A stretch of 51,275 nt of DNA, from assembly GCF_946478885.1 (NCBI RefSeq), contig NZ_CAMLDX010000010.1, forward strand, positions 1-51,275, in the 5' to 3' direction. This DNA is from an uncultured Bacillus sp. Lineage in GTDB: Bacteria > Bacillota > Bacilli > Bacillales_B > DSM-18226. The translations under genes were made by a program, and so were the position numbers. The notes beneath the pieces were generated by a model. The model worked only from the letters and a program-made list of their open reading frames with translations. It searched no databases and had not been told where the DNA came from. Shown piece after piece: positions 1 through 7,994 of this stretch (position 1 is the stretch's first letter; each line of letters begins with the position of its first letter).

Positions 1-15
1 GAAAACCTGCAGATT

Positions 16-54
16 AACCCTGTCAATTAATATATTTAATGACAGGGTTTTTAT
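16..54 (+). terminator. Intrinsic terminator of an upstream gene
   Basis: The arm AACCCTGTCA (16-25) pairs with TGACAGGGTT (40-49). AT-rich sequence can extend the stem inward, and a short T-rich tract follows. It most likely ends a gene lying left of the window. Confidence 0.75.
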
Positions 55-118
55 TTATAATAAGGATATACCGAATCTACGAACAGTTATAAGATAAACA
101 TTGGAAGGGGTTGGCGGA

Positions 119-580
119 TTGATTGTTGTGAGCGCATGTTTAGTGGGTTTTGAAGTAAAGTATAACGGATCACATAATCTGAATGATCAGTTAAAGAAAT
201 GGTTTAAAGAGAAAAAGGCGCTACCTGTTTGTCCAGAAGTGCTAGGGGGATTGTCTATTCCCAGGGAACCGGCAGAAATCGTCGGGGGCAATGGAGAGGA
301 TGTGCTTGATGGAAAGGCTAGGGTTATGACGAAAATGGGAAACGACGTAACCAAGCAATTTATTGCCGGGGCAGAAGAAACATTAAAATTTGTTAAGGAA
401 GCGGGAGCGAATATCATCATTTTGAAGGAAAGAAGCCCGTCCTGCGGGAGCAGTATGATTTATAATGGGAATTTTAATGGGGAAAAAATCATTGGAGAGG
501 GGGTTACGGCTGCCCTGCTGAAAAGAAATGGCATTTTGGTTGTATCGGAAGAGAATTTCCAACAAAAAATAGAAATCTAA
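119..580 (+). CDS. DUF523 family protein (YbbK-like)
   Basis: A small cytosolic protein of about 153 residues from the DUF523 family, whose function is not established. The N-terminus IVVSACLVG, the motif PVCPEVLGGL near residues 36-45 and the C-terminal KERSPSCGSS motif are the conserved cysteine-containing segments of this family. The TTG at 119 is chosen as the start because GGAAGGGG (103-110) sits 8 nt upstream and the family normally begins right before the VVSACL segment. The same frame is open back to another TTG at 101, which would place the RBS inside the gene. It appears monocistronic, between a terminator and the YqhV-like gene. The family call is firm; the biochemical role is unknown. 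Confidence 0.85.
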   Translation: MIVVSACLVGFEVKYNGSHNLNDQLKKWFKEKKALPVCPEVLGGLSIPREPAEIVGGNGEDVLDGKARVMTKMGNDVTKQFIAGAEETLKFVKEAGANIIILKERSPSCGSSMIYNGNFNGEKIIGEGVTAALLKRNGILVVSEENFQQKIEI

Positions 581-714
581 TCTCCACATACATATGATTT
601 ATCTATTTATACTGTTTTTTAGCTACTCTGTTTGTGCGGTTTATTGGAATAACTCGTCCTGCATCAATAGGATGGTGCATATATTGAAGATAGGTACAAT
701 CTGGAGGTGGCGAG

Positions 715-990
715 TTGTTTCACATATTTGAAAAGGCCATTCTAGGAATGGCATTTTTAAGGATCTTATCAGGCTGTATAGAAATTCTGGTGGCACTTAT
801 GATCTTAAAACATAATAATCTTGAAAAAGCCCTCGTATTGAACAGTTCCCTTGCATTGGTCGGACCTCTCATTTTAATTACAACGACAACGATCGGGCTT
901 TTCGGAATGGCCGAAAAGATTTCCTTCACTAAATTGCTATGGATTTTTGGCGGAGTAGCCTGTATCCTTTATGGGATAAAAAGTCAATAA
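715..990 (+). CDS. YqhV-like small membrane protein (DUF2619)
   Basis: A 91-residue, very hydrophobic protein with about three transmembrane segments (roughly residues 8-30, 38-60 and 68-88). Length and pattern match the Bacillus YqhV/DUF2619 family, which has no established function; in Bacillus subtilis yqhV lies next to the spoIIIA sporulation operon. That context is absent here, since the neighbours are DUF523 and an Hsp20 gene. The start is TTG at 715, preceded by a strong GGAGGTGG (703-710). It ends just before an imperfect palindromic repeat at 1001-1095 that may serve as its transcription terminator. Confidence 0.75.
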   Translation: MFHIFEKAILGMAFLRILSGCIEILVALMILKHNNLEKALVLNSSLALVGPLILITTTTIGLFGMAEKISFTKLLWIFGGVACILYGIKSQ

Positions 991-1000
991 GGATGAGGAT

Positions 1001-1100
1001 CTGTCCCATAGGTGTCAGGCATCTACCATTTATCTATGCTCAGTGCAGATGTATGCAAAGTGGTACTAGATAATGAATTGTGATGCCTGGCACCTTTGTT
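1001..1100. repeat. Palindromic interspersed repeat, copy 1 (inverted orientation)
   Basis: GGTGTCAGGCAT (1011-1022) is nearly the reverse complement of ATGCCTGGCACC (1083-1094), and the flank begins CTGTCCCATA. The central GTGCAGAT...ATGCAAAG matches the reverse complement of the copies at 11040-11153 and 12502-12615, so this is the same family in opposite orientation. It lies between the YqhV-like gene and the convergent Hsp20 gene. Confidence 0.7.
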
Positions 1101-1130
1101 TTTGGAGTAATACCTTTGGTGATTTTACGA

Positions 1131-1586
1131 TCAGTCCAACAGAATTCTTTTTCCCTTTGGCTTTGCCACTCTGATCTGCAATAACCCGTTTTCATATGCT
1201 GCATTAATCATTTTTTCATTAATTGGATGAGGAAATGGAATTGTCCGGCTTGTTTTTTGCACAGAATGTTGCTTTTTTACTTTGTTTTGTTTGCTATTTT
1301 CCTTTGTCCATTCTTCTTCATCATGAACGGTAATGATAATGGAACGGTGGAAAATATCTAATTGAATTTGTTCTTTTTTGATACCGGGCAATTCTGCCTT
1401 AACCATGTACTCTGTATCTGTTTCAACCAGTTCCACTCGAAAATAGGAAAATGGAAAGGGATTTTTAAAAAAATCGTCAATGGTTTGTAAAAAGCCTCTT
1501 ACGGGTTCTTCATGAAAAAAGTGATTCATCGACTTCATTAAACTACCGATAGGCAGGTTGTCATCCTCTTTTTTAGGATTATTCAT
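1131..1586 (-). CDS. Small heat-shock protein, Hsp20/alpha-crystallin family
   Basis: An Hsp20-type ATP-independent holdase of 151 residues. The alpha-crystallin domain spans roughly residues 50-150: it starts at FRVELVETDTEYMVKAELPG, includes KKEQIQLDIF and ends with AYENGLLQIRVAKPK, the usual A-x-x-x-n-G-L conserved segment. The first 45 residues are variable and Phe-rich. The start is the ATG at 1586 because AGGAGGA lies just upstream on the minus strand (about 1591-1598); the frame stays open to 1715 but without a better RBS. Spore-coat-associated Hsp20 proteins (CotM/CotP types) exist in Bacillus, and I cannot tell which subgroup this is. No CIRCE element is visible upstream. Confidence 0.85.
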   Translation of the reverse strand: MNNPKKEDDNLPIGSLMKSMNHFFHEEPVRGFLQTIDDFFKNPFPFSYFRVELVETDTEYMVKAELPGIKKEQIQLDIFHRSIIITVHDEEEWTKENSKQNKVKKQHSVQKTSRTIPFPHPINEKMINAAYENGLLQIRVAKPKGKRILLD

Positions 1587-1805
1587 TTTATCCTCCTCTT
1601 TCAAGTTGTTTTTATTACTAATGTATGCTTTAGCGCTGTTGATTGTGCGATTATACAGCCCGTGGCATAAAGGATCATAGTTTGTTTTAATCAAGCATGT
1701 TGTCCTTTGGTTCATGACGGCTTTCCAATAGAAAAATTCATGATCAAACTATCTGACCCCTGTTCTTTATCGGAATTGATGTATGTTCGGAGGGAAAAAT
1801 GATAA

Positions 1806-1831
1806 TATTTAGTTAGTAACAGAACTAAATA
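1806..1831. promoter_or_regulatory. Perfect 9-bp palindrome upstream of hprK-like gene
   Basis: TATTTAGTT (1806-1814) and AACTAAATA (1823-1831) are perfect inverted repeats separated by 8 nt. They lie 33 nt before the ATG of the HprK-like gene. This is a plausible operator; the regulator is unknown. Confidence 0.45.
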
Positions 1832-1864
1832 TAGAGATTGAAAAAGGATAGATAGGGAGTAACT

Positions 1865-2773
1865 ATGAATACGATAACCGTACGAAAATTGGTTGATAAA
1901 TTAAAATTAGAAATTGTGGCTGGTGAGAATGGGCTAGATCAGCTTATTGACAATGATGATATTCATCGCCCTGGCTTGGAATTAACTGGTTACTTTAAAT
2001 TTTTCCCAAAGGAAAGAATTCAATTATTGGGCAGGCAGGAAATCACTTATTTGCACTCATTGACAAAGGCACAGCGTGATGAAAGGATCGGAAACCTTAT
2101 AAAAGAACACCCGCCTTGTATTATTATCACCCGCAACCAGGCAGGGCTTTCTTACTTGATAAAGCACTGTAATGAAGAGGGAGTAGCGCTCTTGCGGGCA
2201 AAGGAAAAAACAACCCGTGTAATAAGCAAATTGAATAATTATTTAGAAAAGGAACTGGCAAAAAGCATCGGAATTCATGCAGTATGTATGAATGTTTTTG
2301 GGGTAGGCTTATTAATCAGAGGGGAGAGCGGGATTGGGAAAAGCGAAACGGCATTGTCACTAATCGAAAAGGGCCACCGGTTGATTGCAGATGATTTAGT
2401 TATCTTAAAACGCATTGACCTAGATACCTTGATTGGCACGCATAATCAGACGAACCGTGACTTTTTATCATTAAGGGGAATCGGAATGATTAATGTTCCG
2501 AGGCTTTATGGCTCTGGAGCCTTTCAGGAAGAAACAACCATTAATTTAGATATCATATTATGTGCTTGGGATGTAAAAAAATACTATGACGGAATGGAAA
2601 CTTCCAAGGAGATAGTGGACTATTTAGATGTTTCGGTTCCCCATATTGAAATCCCGATCCGTCCAGGTCGAGATATCGCCAGCCTAATCGAAGTTGCGGC
2701 GAAAAATTGGCGTCTGGAGCAACAGGGGTACACGGCATTAAATGAGTTTTATGAACGAATCGAGAATCAATAA
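1865..2773 (+). CDS. hprK: HPr kinase/phosphorylase paralogue
   Basis: A 302-residue protein of the HPr(Ser) kinase/phosphorylase family, which phosphorylates Ser46 of HPr or Crh to control carbon catabolite repression. The N-terminal domain (1-130) carries HRPGLELTGYF. The C-terminal kinase domain has H138, the P-loop GESGIGKS (153-160), DD at 176-177, the signature LSLRGIGMINV (201-211) and IRPGRDIASLIEVAA (265-279). Compared with B. subtilis HprK the P-loop and signature are slightly divergent. The canonical gene is followed by lgt and ppaX; here it stands alone. It is therefore probably a second copy (HprK2-like) whose substrate could be HPr, Crh or another protein. The ATG has GGGAG 5 nt upstream. 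Confidence 0.85.
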   Translation: MNTITVRKLVDKLKLEIVAGENGLDQLIDNDDIHRPGLELTGYFKFFPKERIQLLGRQEITYLHSLTKAQRDERIGNLIKEHPPCIIITRNQAGLSYLIKHCNEEGVALLRAKEKTTRVISKLNNYLEKELAKSIGIHAVCMNVFGVGLLIRGESGIGKSETALSLIEKGHRLIADDLVILKRIDLDTLIGTHNQTNRDFLSLRGIGMINVPRLYGSGAFQEETTINLDIILCAWDVKKYYDGMETSKEIVDYLDVSVPHIEIPIRPGRDIASLIEVAAKNWRLEQQGYTALNEFYERIENQ

Positions 2774-2887
2774 GAAGACGTTATTTAATTCCTCCTTTTT
2801 GTGATGAAATAAAGAGAAATCCACTATAATCAGGTAAGAAGTTTACCGGGAGAAAACGATTTAAACATCTTGTTGTGCATGGTTATA

Positions 2888-2950
2888 GGAAGGAGCTGTC
2901 CGAAAAGTGCAAATTCCCTATTCATTCCCGCGATGGAGGACAGCCTCTTT
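2888..2950. terminator. Hairpin with AGGAGCTGTCC/GGACAGCCT ends, between hprK and the flavin oxidoreductase gene
   Basis: AGGAGCTGTCC (2891-2901) pairs with GGACAGCCTCTT (2939-2950) across a long loop. The ends resemble those of the interspersed repeats elsewhere in the window, but the core does not. The rest of the 329-bp gap (2774-3102) shows no gene. Confidence 0.45.
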
Positions 2951-3102
2951 ATGAAGTAAATTTCACAATATAAACTCAGTGAGTACAATCAGATATGAAT
3001 TTCTTTATTCCAAAATGACAAACGTCACTATGAGCGGGAAAAGGAACATGTTAAACTTCGAACTGATTATGTTGAAATAATAAATGAAACGGGGAATAAA
3101 TA

Positions 3103-4077
3103 ATGTGTTTTCCACAATTACAAATAGGACATATGAAGCCAAAGGTTCCAATTATCCAAGGCGGGATGGGTGTTGGGATTTCTTTAAGCAGATTGGCAGC
3201 TGCCGTTGCAAACGCCGGGGGAATTGGCATTATTTCCGGTACTGGCATTAGTGTTCAGGAAATGCGTGATCACATTAGACGGGCGAAAGAAGCCGCTGGA
3301 TTTGGTTATATTGGGGTTAATGTTCTTTTTGCCATGAATGATTTTGCGGAAAAAATGAAAGCGGCTCTCGAGGAGCAGGTTGATTTTATTATTTCAGGTG
3401 CTGGTATTTCCAGAGACATGTATACTTGGGGCAGAGAAGCGGGAATTCCAGTCCTTTCCATTGTTTCCTCAGCAAAATTAGCAAAAATATCAGAAAGGCT
3501 GGGCGCAGCCGCAATTGTTGTCGAAGGGTTTGAAGCAGGTGGACATCTTGGTACGGATAGACCAATGTTCGAAATCCTCCCGGAAGTGATCGAAGCTGTC
3601 AACATCCCTGTAATTGCTGCAGGAGGGATAATGAATGGTGGGGATATCGCGAAGGCCTTACAAATGGGTGCCTCCGGCGTACAAATGGGAACCAGATTTG
3701 TCGCAAGTTTGGAGTGTGATGCACCTGAGGCATTTAAACAAAAATATGTTCATGCAAAGAAGAAGGATACCCTCCTGATCAAAACAACGGTGGGGTTGCC
3801 GGGAAGAATGATCGGCAATGCATTTACTGAAGTACTGCAAACGCAGGATAAAGTGAAAATCAGTCATTGCCAAAACTGTCTGAAAAGCTGTTCTCATCGC
3901 TTTTGTTTATTGGAGGCACTTAATAAAACGATTGCCGCGGACGTCGAGAATGGTGTTGTTTTTGCTGGTGAAAGGGTGCATGAGGTGCAGGATATTCTGC
4001 CGGTTCAGCAAATTATTGACAATCTGACTGCAGAATATGGCAAAGCCGTAAAGCAAAATTGTTCAGCTATAGTCTGA
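3103..4077 (+). CDS. NAD(P)H-dependent flavin oxidoreductase (nitronate monooxygenase / FabK-like)
   Basis: A 324-residue TIM-barrel FMN enzyme of the nitronate monooxygenase (2-nitropropane dioxygenase)/FabK superfamily. Landmarks are the N-terminal PIIQGGMGVGIS (16-27), the FMN-phosphate-binding IAAGGIMNGGDIAKAL (171-186) and GASGVQMGTRF (189-199), and GGHLG (146-150), whose His148 is at the catalytic position of the family. The C-terminal extension holds four clustered cysteines, C256, C259, C263 and C268 (CQNCLKSCSHRFC), suggesting a metal or Fe-S site. Which reaction it performs cannot be decided from sequence. It is apparently monocistronic; the ATG has AACGGGGA upstream. No fatty-acid genes flank it, which weakens a FabK assignment. 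Confidence 0.85.
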   Translation: MCFPQLQIGHMKPKVPIIQGGMGVGISLSRLAAAVANAGGIGIISGTGISVQEMRDHIRRAKEAAGFGYIGVNVLFAMNDFAEKMKAALEEQVDFIISGAGISRDMYTWGREAGIPVLSIVSSAKLAKISERLGAAAIVVEGFEAGGHLGTDRPMFEILPEVIEAVNIPVIAAGGIMNGGDIAKALQMGASGVQMGTRFVASLECDAPEAFKQKYVHAKKKDTLLIKTTVGLPGRMIGNAFTEVLQTQDKVKISHCQNCLKSCSHRFCLLEALNKTIAADVENGVVFAGERVHEVQDILPVQQIIDNLTAEYGKAVKQNCSAIV

Positions 4078-4233
4078 GTGTATTTTTAAAGCGACATTGC
4101 GAACATTGTTTGGATTAGACAGTGATTCTTTTCATGTTGATTAGAAAACATTATAGTAAACAAAATATTATTATGGTAAACTAAGTGCTGTCACATTCAT
4201 CATGTGATGTAGTTACTTTTATCAATAGAACAA

Positions 4234-4270
4234 GCCGTACGCCTTGGAAAAGTATTTTTGGTCGTACGGC
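4234..4270. terminator. Hairpin between convergent genes
   Basis: GCCGTACG (4234-4241) and CGTACGGC (4263-4270) form a perfect 8-bp stem with a 21-nt loop, located just after the stop of the minus-strand DJ-1/PfpI gene. The T-tract is weak in both directions, so the terminator call is tentative. Confidence 0.5.
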
Positions 4271-4282
4271 ATAGAATAAAAT

Positions 4283-4834
4283 TTATTGGTTTAACTGCTT
4301 GATAAATTCCCTCATTAAACCGGGGAGGTCAGGCCATGCATGACCGGAGATAAGATTATTTTCTACATGGAGCGGCGCTGTGATATATTCAGCTCCAAGT
4401 GCCTCAATTTCCGGTTTGCAGGCAATATACCCTGTCATTGCCCGTTCCTTCAATAAATCTCTGATCGTCGTTAAAACCTGTGCTGCGTGACATACTGCTG
4501 CAACGGGTTTATCATGATTGAAGAAATGGGCTACAATTCGTGGTACATGTTCATTTAAACGTATATATTCAGGAGCGCGGCCGCCCGGAATCATTAAACC
4601 GTCAAACTCTTCCGGACTTACATCTTCAAATGCTACATGCGATTCAATTAAATATCCTTTACTTTCGGTATACGTATCCCAACCGATAAAATCATGTACA
4701 ACCGTGTGCAGTTTTTTTACAGTAGGAGATGCAATGGTCACCTCGAACCCTTCTTCTAAACAGCGAAAATATGGATAATAGATTTCTAATGCCTCCACTG
4801 CATCGCCAGCTAAGATTAACACCTTTTTAGCCAT
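4283..4834 (-). CDS. DJ-1/PfpI family protein
   Basis: A 183-residue member of the DJ-1/PfpI (class I glutamine-amidotransferase-like) superfamily. The nucleophile elbow AVCHAAQVL places Cys115-His116 at the expected site, and Glu14 and Glu17 in GDAVEALEI supply the partner acidic residue. FDGLMIPGGRAPEY (77-90) is the usual loop before the nucleophile. Members act as proteases, glyoxalases or deglycase-like stress proteins, and the substrate here is not determinable. Two in-frame ATGs lie close together (4843 and 4834). The RBS GGAGAGG abuts the first and lies 9 nt from the second, so 4834 is chosen. It is a single gene, convergent with the flavin oxidoreductase. Confidence 0.87.
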   Translation of the reverse strand: MAKKVLILAGDAVEALEIYYPYFRCLEEGFEVTIASPTVKKLHTVVHDFIGWDTYTESKGYLIESHVAFEDVSPEEFDGLMIPGGRAPEYIRLNEHVPRIVAHFFNHDKPVAAVCHAAQVLTTIRDLLKERAMTGYIACKPEIEALGAEYITAPLHVENNLISGHAWPDLPGLMREFIKQLNQ

Positions 4835-5047
4835 TTCATTCATCCTCTCCATATTTAAAGTATCTATAATATTAATTCGCAACCACTGAAACATTTCCTT
4901 TTAAATCCTTTCTACTTTCCCAAAAATGTAACATTTTATGTACATAACAAAGCAGATGTATGATTCCGGCAATGTTAGGAATGATAAAAATAACATTTCG
5001 TTCATATTAACCGGAAATCTAACATAGAAGGGGACAATATATATTGT

Positions 5048-5815
5048 ATGGCAGAATTTCAACATAATAAAAAAAGGATTTATTATGAATTAAGTGGAAA
5101 AGGCATACCGGTCGTATTCATTCATCCGCCTGCGATGGGGCGAATGGTTTTCCGTGCTCAGGAGGAGCTTAGCCGTTATTTTACTGTTATATTTCCGGAT
5201 TTAAGCGGAAATGGAGACAGTGAAAGCCCAGATCATGACATTTCTTTTTATCGCTATGCCGAAGAAATCAGAGCATTGTTGAACTTTCTTCATATTGGTA
5301 AAGCAGTGATTTGCGGTTATTCAGCAGGGGGAAGTATTGCCCAAGAATTTGCTTTGAGTTTTCCTGACAGGACATTAGGGTTAATATTAATTAGTGGTTA
5401 TCCAGAGGTTCATTCACTGGGATTTAAATACGAGCATCTGATAGGGATGTATTTAGTTAAGCATTTCCCGGGCTTATTGACAAAACTAATAGCATCCAGT
5501 CATACTGATGATCGCATGCTCCAGACTGAATTGGTACGCCATATGAAAAAAGCAAATCGTGAAGTCTGGTTTCGTTGGTATGAACTGTCCTTACATTACA
5601 ACTGCAAAGACAGGCTTTGGAAAATGAAACATCCTATCCTCCTGATATATGGTGTGAAAGACTTTGCCAATCAGCATATCAGGGAGTATAAAAAACAGAC
5701 AGGATATCAAGCTATCATGATTCCAGGTGTGTCCCATCAATTGCCAATCAAAAAAGGAAAGATTATCAACCAATCCATACTAGGCTTTATCTATAATCAA
5801 ATTCGAGATCTTTAA
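5048..5815 (+). CDS. Alpha/beta hydrolase
   Basis: A 255-residue cytosolic alpha/beta-hydrolase fold protein. The oxyanion region is VVFIHPPAMG (22-31), the nucleophile elbow is CGYSAGG (Ser near 92), the acid is the Asp in YGVKDFAN (near 218) and the catalytic His is in GVSHQLP (near 239). A complete catalytic triad is therefore visible. The length and lack of a signal peptide fit small esterase, lactonase or hydrolase enzymes; the substrate is unknown. It precedes the trp operon leader but is separated from it by a promoter and T-boxes, so it is probably independent. The ATG follows a weak purine-rich region (GAAGGGG near 5027). Confidence 0.85.
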   Translation: MAEFQHNKKRIYYELSGKGIPVVFIHPPAMGRMVFRAQEELSRYFTVIFPDLSGNGDSESPDHDISFYRYAEEIRALLNFLHIGKAVICGYSAGGSIAQEFALSFPDRTLGLILISGYPEVHSLGFKYEHLIGMYLVKHFPGLLTKLIASSHTDDRMLQTELVRHMKKANREVWFRWYELSLHYNCKDRLWKMKHPILLIYGVKDFANQHIREYKKQTGYQAIMIPGVSHQLPIKKGKIINQSILGFIYNQIRDL

Positions 5816-5904
5816 AAAAGTCACATCAGCAAAGGATGAAGCACGAAATGGAGAAGAACATATTTCCATTTAAAACCCAGATTGTTAAAATTATGAAAAT
5901 ATAG

Positions 5905-5933
5905 TTGACGAAGATTCAAAAACATATTAACAT
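5905..5933 (+). promoter_or_regulatory. Candidate sigma-A promoter of the trp operon
   Basis: TTGACG (5905-5910) is followed after 17 nt by TAACAT (5928-5933). It would start transcription near 5940, just before the first T-box leader. Confidence 0.55.
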
Positions 5934-5944
5934 ATATAACAAAT

Positions 5945-6219
5945 AAAGCGTACGGCTGTGATGAAGAGTAGTAGCATTTTTCAACACTACAGAGAGCTGA
6001 TGATTGGTGTAAAATCAGTGTGGGAGAAAATGTGAATGGACTTCGGAGCCTCCAAACCGAACCTTTTTTAAGCAGTAGGCTTTGGCGAACGTCTCATCGT
6101 TACAAGAGACCGATGTTTAAATGATTTTTTGTTTAGATATCTGTAAAGTGAGCTGATTTATCAGCTAATGAAGGTGGCACCACGGGTTTCTCGTCCTTTA
6201 ATGACGAGAGACCCTTTTT
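5945..6219 (+). ncRNA. T-box leader 1 (Trp, UGG specifier) of the trp operon
   Basis: A T-box riboswitch: stem I begins near GATGAAGAGTAGTAG and includes the AGAGAGCTG motif. The specifier loop reads GAA-UGG-A with the codon at 6037-6039. The T-box sequence AAGGTGGCACCACG is at 6171-6184. The competing terminator pairs GGGTTTCTCGTC (6184-6195) with GACGAGAGACCC (6203-6214), followed by five T residues. Uncharged tRNA-Trp should favour read-through. It is followed directly by a second T-box. Confidence 0.9.
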
Positions 6220-6287
6220 GTATTGATACATGATTCATAATTTGAACAATTCCGAAATAGAAATAGATTGAAAAATACATGAAAAAA

Positions 6288-6556
6288 ATTGTTGAGTAAG
6301 AGTAGTACACGATTGGTATTTGTCACAGAGAGCCGGAGAAGCTGTGAACCGGCACAAAACCAGCGTTGGAATGGACTTACGAGAGGCGGCTTGAACCGGT
6401 AGTAGAGCTGCACGGTATTCCTCCGTTATAAGGATAAGGTATACAGTCAATGCTGTAACCGAAAAGAGAGAGCAGTATAGCTCTAATGGAGGTGGCACCG
6501 CGGTAACATAAATCGTCCTCTATTCGCATTATTTCAATGTGAATAGAGGATTTTTT
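6288..6556 (+). ncRNA. T-box leader 2 (Trp, UGG specifier) of the trp operon
   Basis: A second T-box in tandem. Stem I contains AGAGTAGTACACG and CAGAGAGCCGG. The specifier loop reads GAA-UGG-A with the codon at 6372-6374. The T-box GAGGTGGCACCGCGG spans 6489-6503. The terminator pairs TCCTCTATTC (6516-6525) with GAATAGAGGA (6541-6550) and ends in six T residues. trpE starts 26 nt later. I see no convincing promoter between the two leaders, so a single transcript probably passes both. Confidence 0.92.
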
Positions 6557-6581
6557 ATTTTTCGGGAAAGGGAGTTTTATT

Positions 6582-7994
6582 ATGCAACCGTTGATGAACC
6601 AGGCTAAGTTAATTGTGAGAGAAATTGCAGGCGATACATTAACGCCTATCTCGATCTATCAAAGCTTAAAGGGAAAGAAGAAATTTCTGTTAGAAAGCTC
6701 TTTAAAGCACGAAAATTCGGGGAGATTTTCCTTTATCGGAGCAGAACCGTTTATGGAATTAAAGGGGTATGGCAATATGAGTCGAGTGATTAAAGATGGA
6801 ATAACAGAGGTGATTGCAGAAAAGCCATTAGAACTGTTGAAAACTTTATTACCGCAGCAGGAAATAGAAGCAGGTCCTTTATTCCCGTTTGTCGGGGGGG
6901 CAGTTGGCTATGCCGGGTATGATGCAGTTCGCCAATACGAAGATATTGGCAAGGAGCCTGAAGATGAGCTTGGCTTTCCGGATGTGCATTTTTTGTTTTT
7001 TGAGGAATTGATTGTATTTGATCATCTTGAACAGCAGGTCTATTTAGTGGCACTCCCGCTTAGACCTGAATCAACGAAAGACATGCTGCTACATCGGTTA
7101 AAAGAAATAGGACAGGAAATTATGAACTCTTCTTATCAGAATGAACCAGCTGAAGTAAAGCTGACTTCTTTTCAGGCCTCTATGTCAAAGATGGAATTTA
7201 CAAATAATGTACAAAGGGCTAAATCATATATTGAAGATGGCGATATATTTCAAGTAGTCTTGTCGCAACGCTTAAAAGCAAATATTCATGGGGAGCCGTT
7301 CTCGCTCTATCGCAAGCTCCGTGTGAAAAATCCATCCCCTTATATGTATTATTTTGATTTTGATGGATATTCGATTGCAGGTGTTTCACCTGAAAGCTTG
7401 ATAAAAGTGACAGGCAGACAGGTCATTACGAATCCAATTGCAGGAACAAGACCAAGAGGGAAAAGTACAGAAGAGGATTCTGTGATTGTGGCAGGGCTGC
7501 TTACTGATGAAAAAGAATTAGCAGAACATAAGATGCTGGTGGATCTGGGAAGGAATGATTTAGGTCGTGTGTGTAAATTCGGCTCTGTAAAGCTGGATAA
7601 ATTACTTTCGGTTGAAAAATATAAACATGTGATCCATCTTGTTTCAGAAGTTGAGGGTACGCTAAAGGAGCGTTTCACTGCGATCGATGCCCTTACATCC
7701 TGTTTGCCGGCTGGAACAGTATCTGGAGCACCTAAAATTCGTGCGATGAAAATTATCAATGAATTAGAAAAAACAAAAAGAGGAATTTATTCAGGTGCAA
7801 TCGGATATCTTTCCGCAAATGGAAATATGGATTTTGCTTTAACGATACGCACAATGGTGATTAAAGATGAGCAAGCATATATCCAAGCCGGGGCAGGAAT
7901 TGTCTATGACTCAATTCCGGAAAAGGAGTACGAGGAAACACTTCACAAATTAAAAATGTTTTTGGAAGGTGAATTTGATGATTTTATTAGTTGA
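6582..7994 (+). CDS. trpE: Anthranilate synthase component I
   Basis: Converts chorismate to anthranilate using ammonia delivered by TrpG; first committed step of tryptophan synthesis. The 470-residue length is normal. The feedback-inhibition motif LLESS (36-40) is present, so Trp allostery is probably retained. The chorismate-binding domain covers roughly 200-465, with DIFQVVLSQR, SPESLIKV, NPIAGTRPRG, DLGRNDLGRV, PAGTVSGAPK and QAGAGIVYDS. The ATG follows GGGAG. It is the first gene of trpEGDCF behind two Trp T-boxes, and its 3' end overlaps trpG by 17 bp, suggesting translational coupling. Confidence 0.97.
   Translation: MQPLMNQAKLIVREIAGDTLTPISIYQSLKGKKKFLLESSLKHENSGRFSFIGAEPFMELKGYGNMSRVIKDGITEVIAEKPLELLKTLLPQQEIEAGPLFPFVGGAVGYAGYDAVRQYEDIGKEPEDELGFPDVHFLFFEELIVFDHLEQQVYLVALPLRPESTKDMLLHRLKEIGQEIMNSSYQNEPAEVKLTSFQASMSKMEFTNNVQRAKSYIEDGDIFQVVLSQRLKANIHGEPFSLYRKLRVKNPSPYMYYFDFDGYSIAGVSPESLIKVTGRQVITNPIAGTRPRGKSTEEDSVIVAGLLTDEKELAEHKMLVDLGRNDLGRVCKFGSVKLDKLLSVEKYKHVIHLVSEVEGTLKERFTAIDALTSCLPAGTVSGAPKIRAMKIINELEKTKRGIYSGAIGYLSANGNMDFALTIRTMVIKDEQAYIQAGAGIVYDSIPEKEYEETLHKLKMFLEGEFDDFIS

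Noticed and set aside
2970..2990. ACTCAGTGAGT considered as a FapR or FadR site before the flavin oxidoreductase gene
   Set aside because: It does not match either consensus, and the gene has no fatty-acid context.
6198..6498. Two minus-strand frames in the trp leader
   Set aside because: They lie across the T-box RNAs, whose conserved structure explains the sequence.
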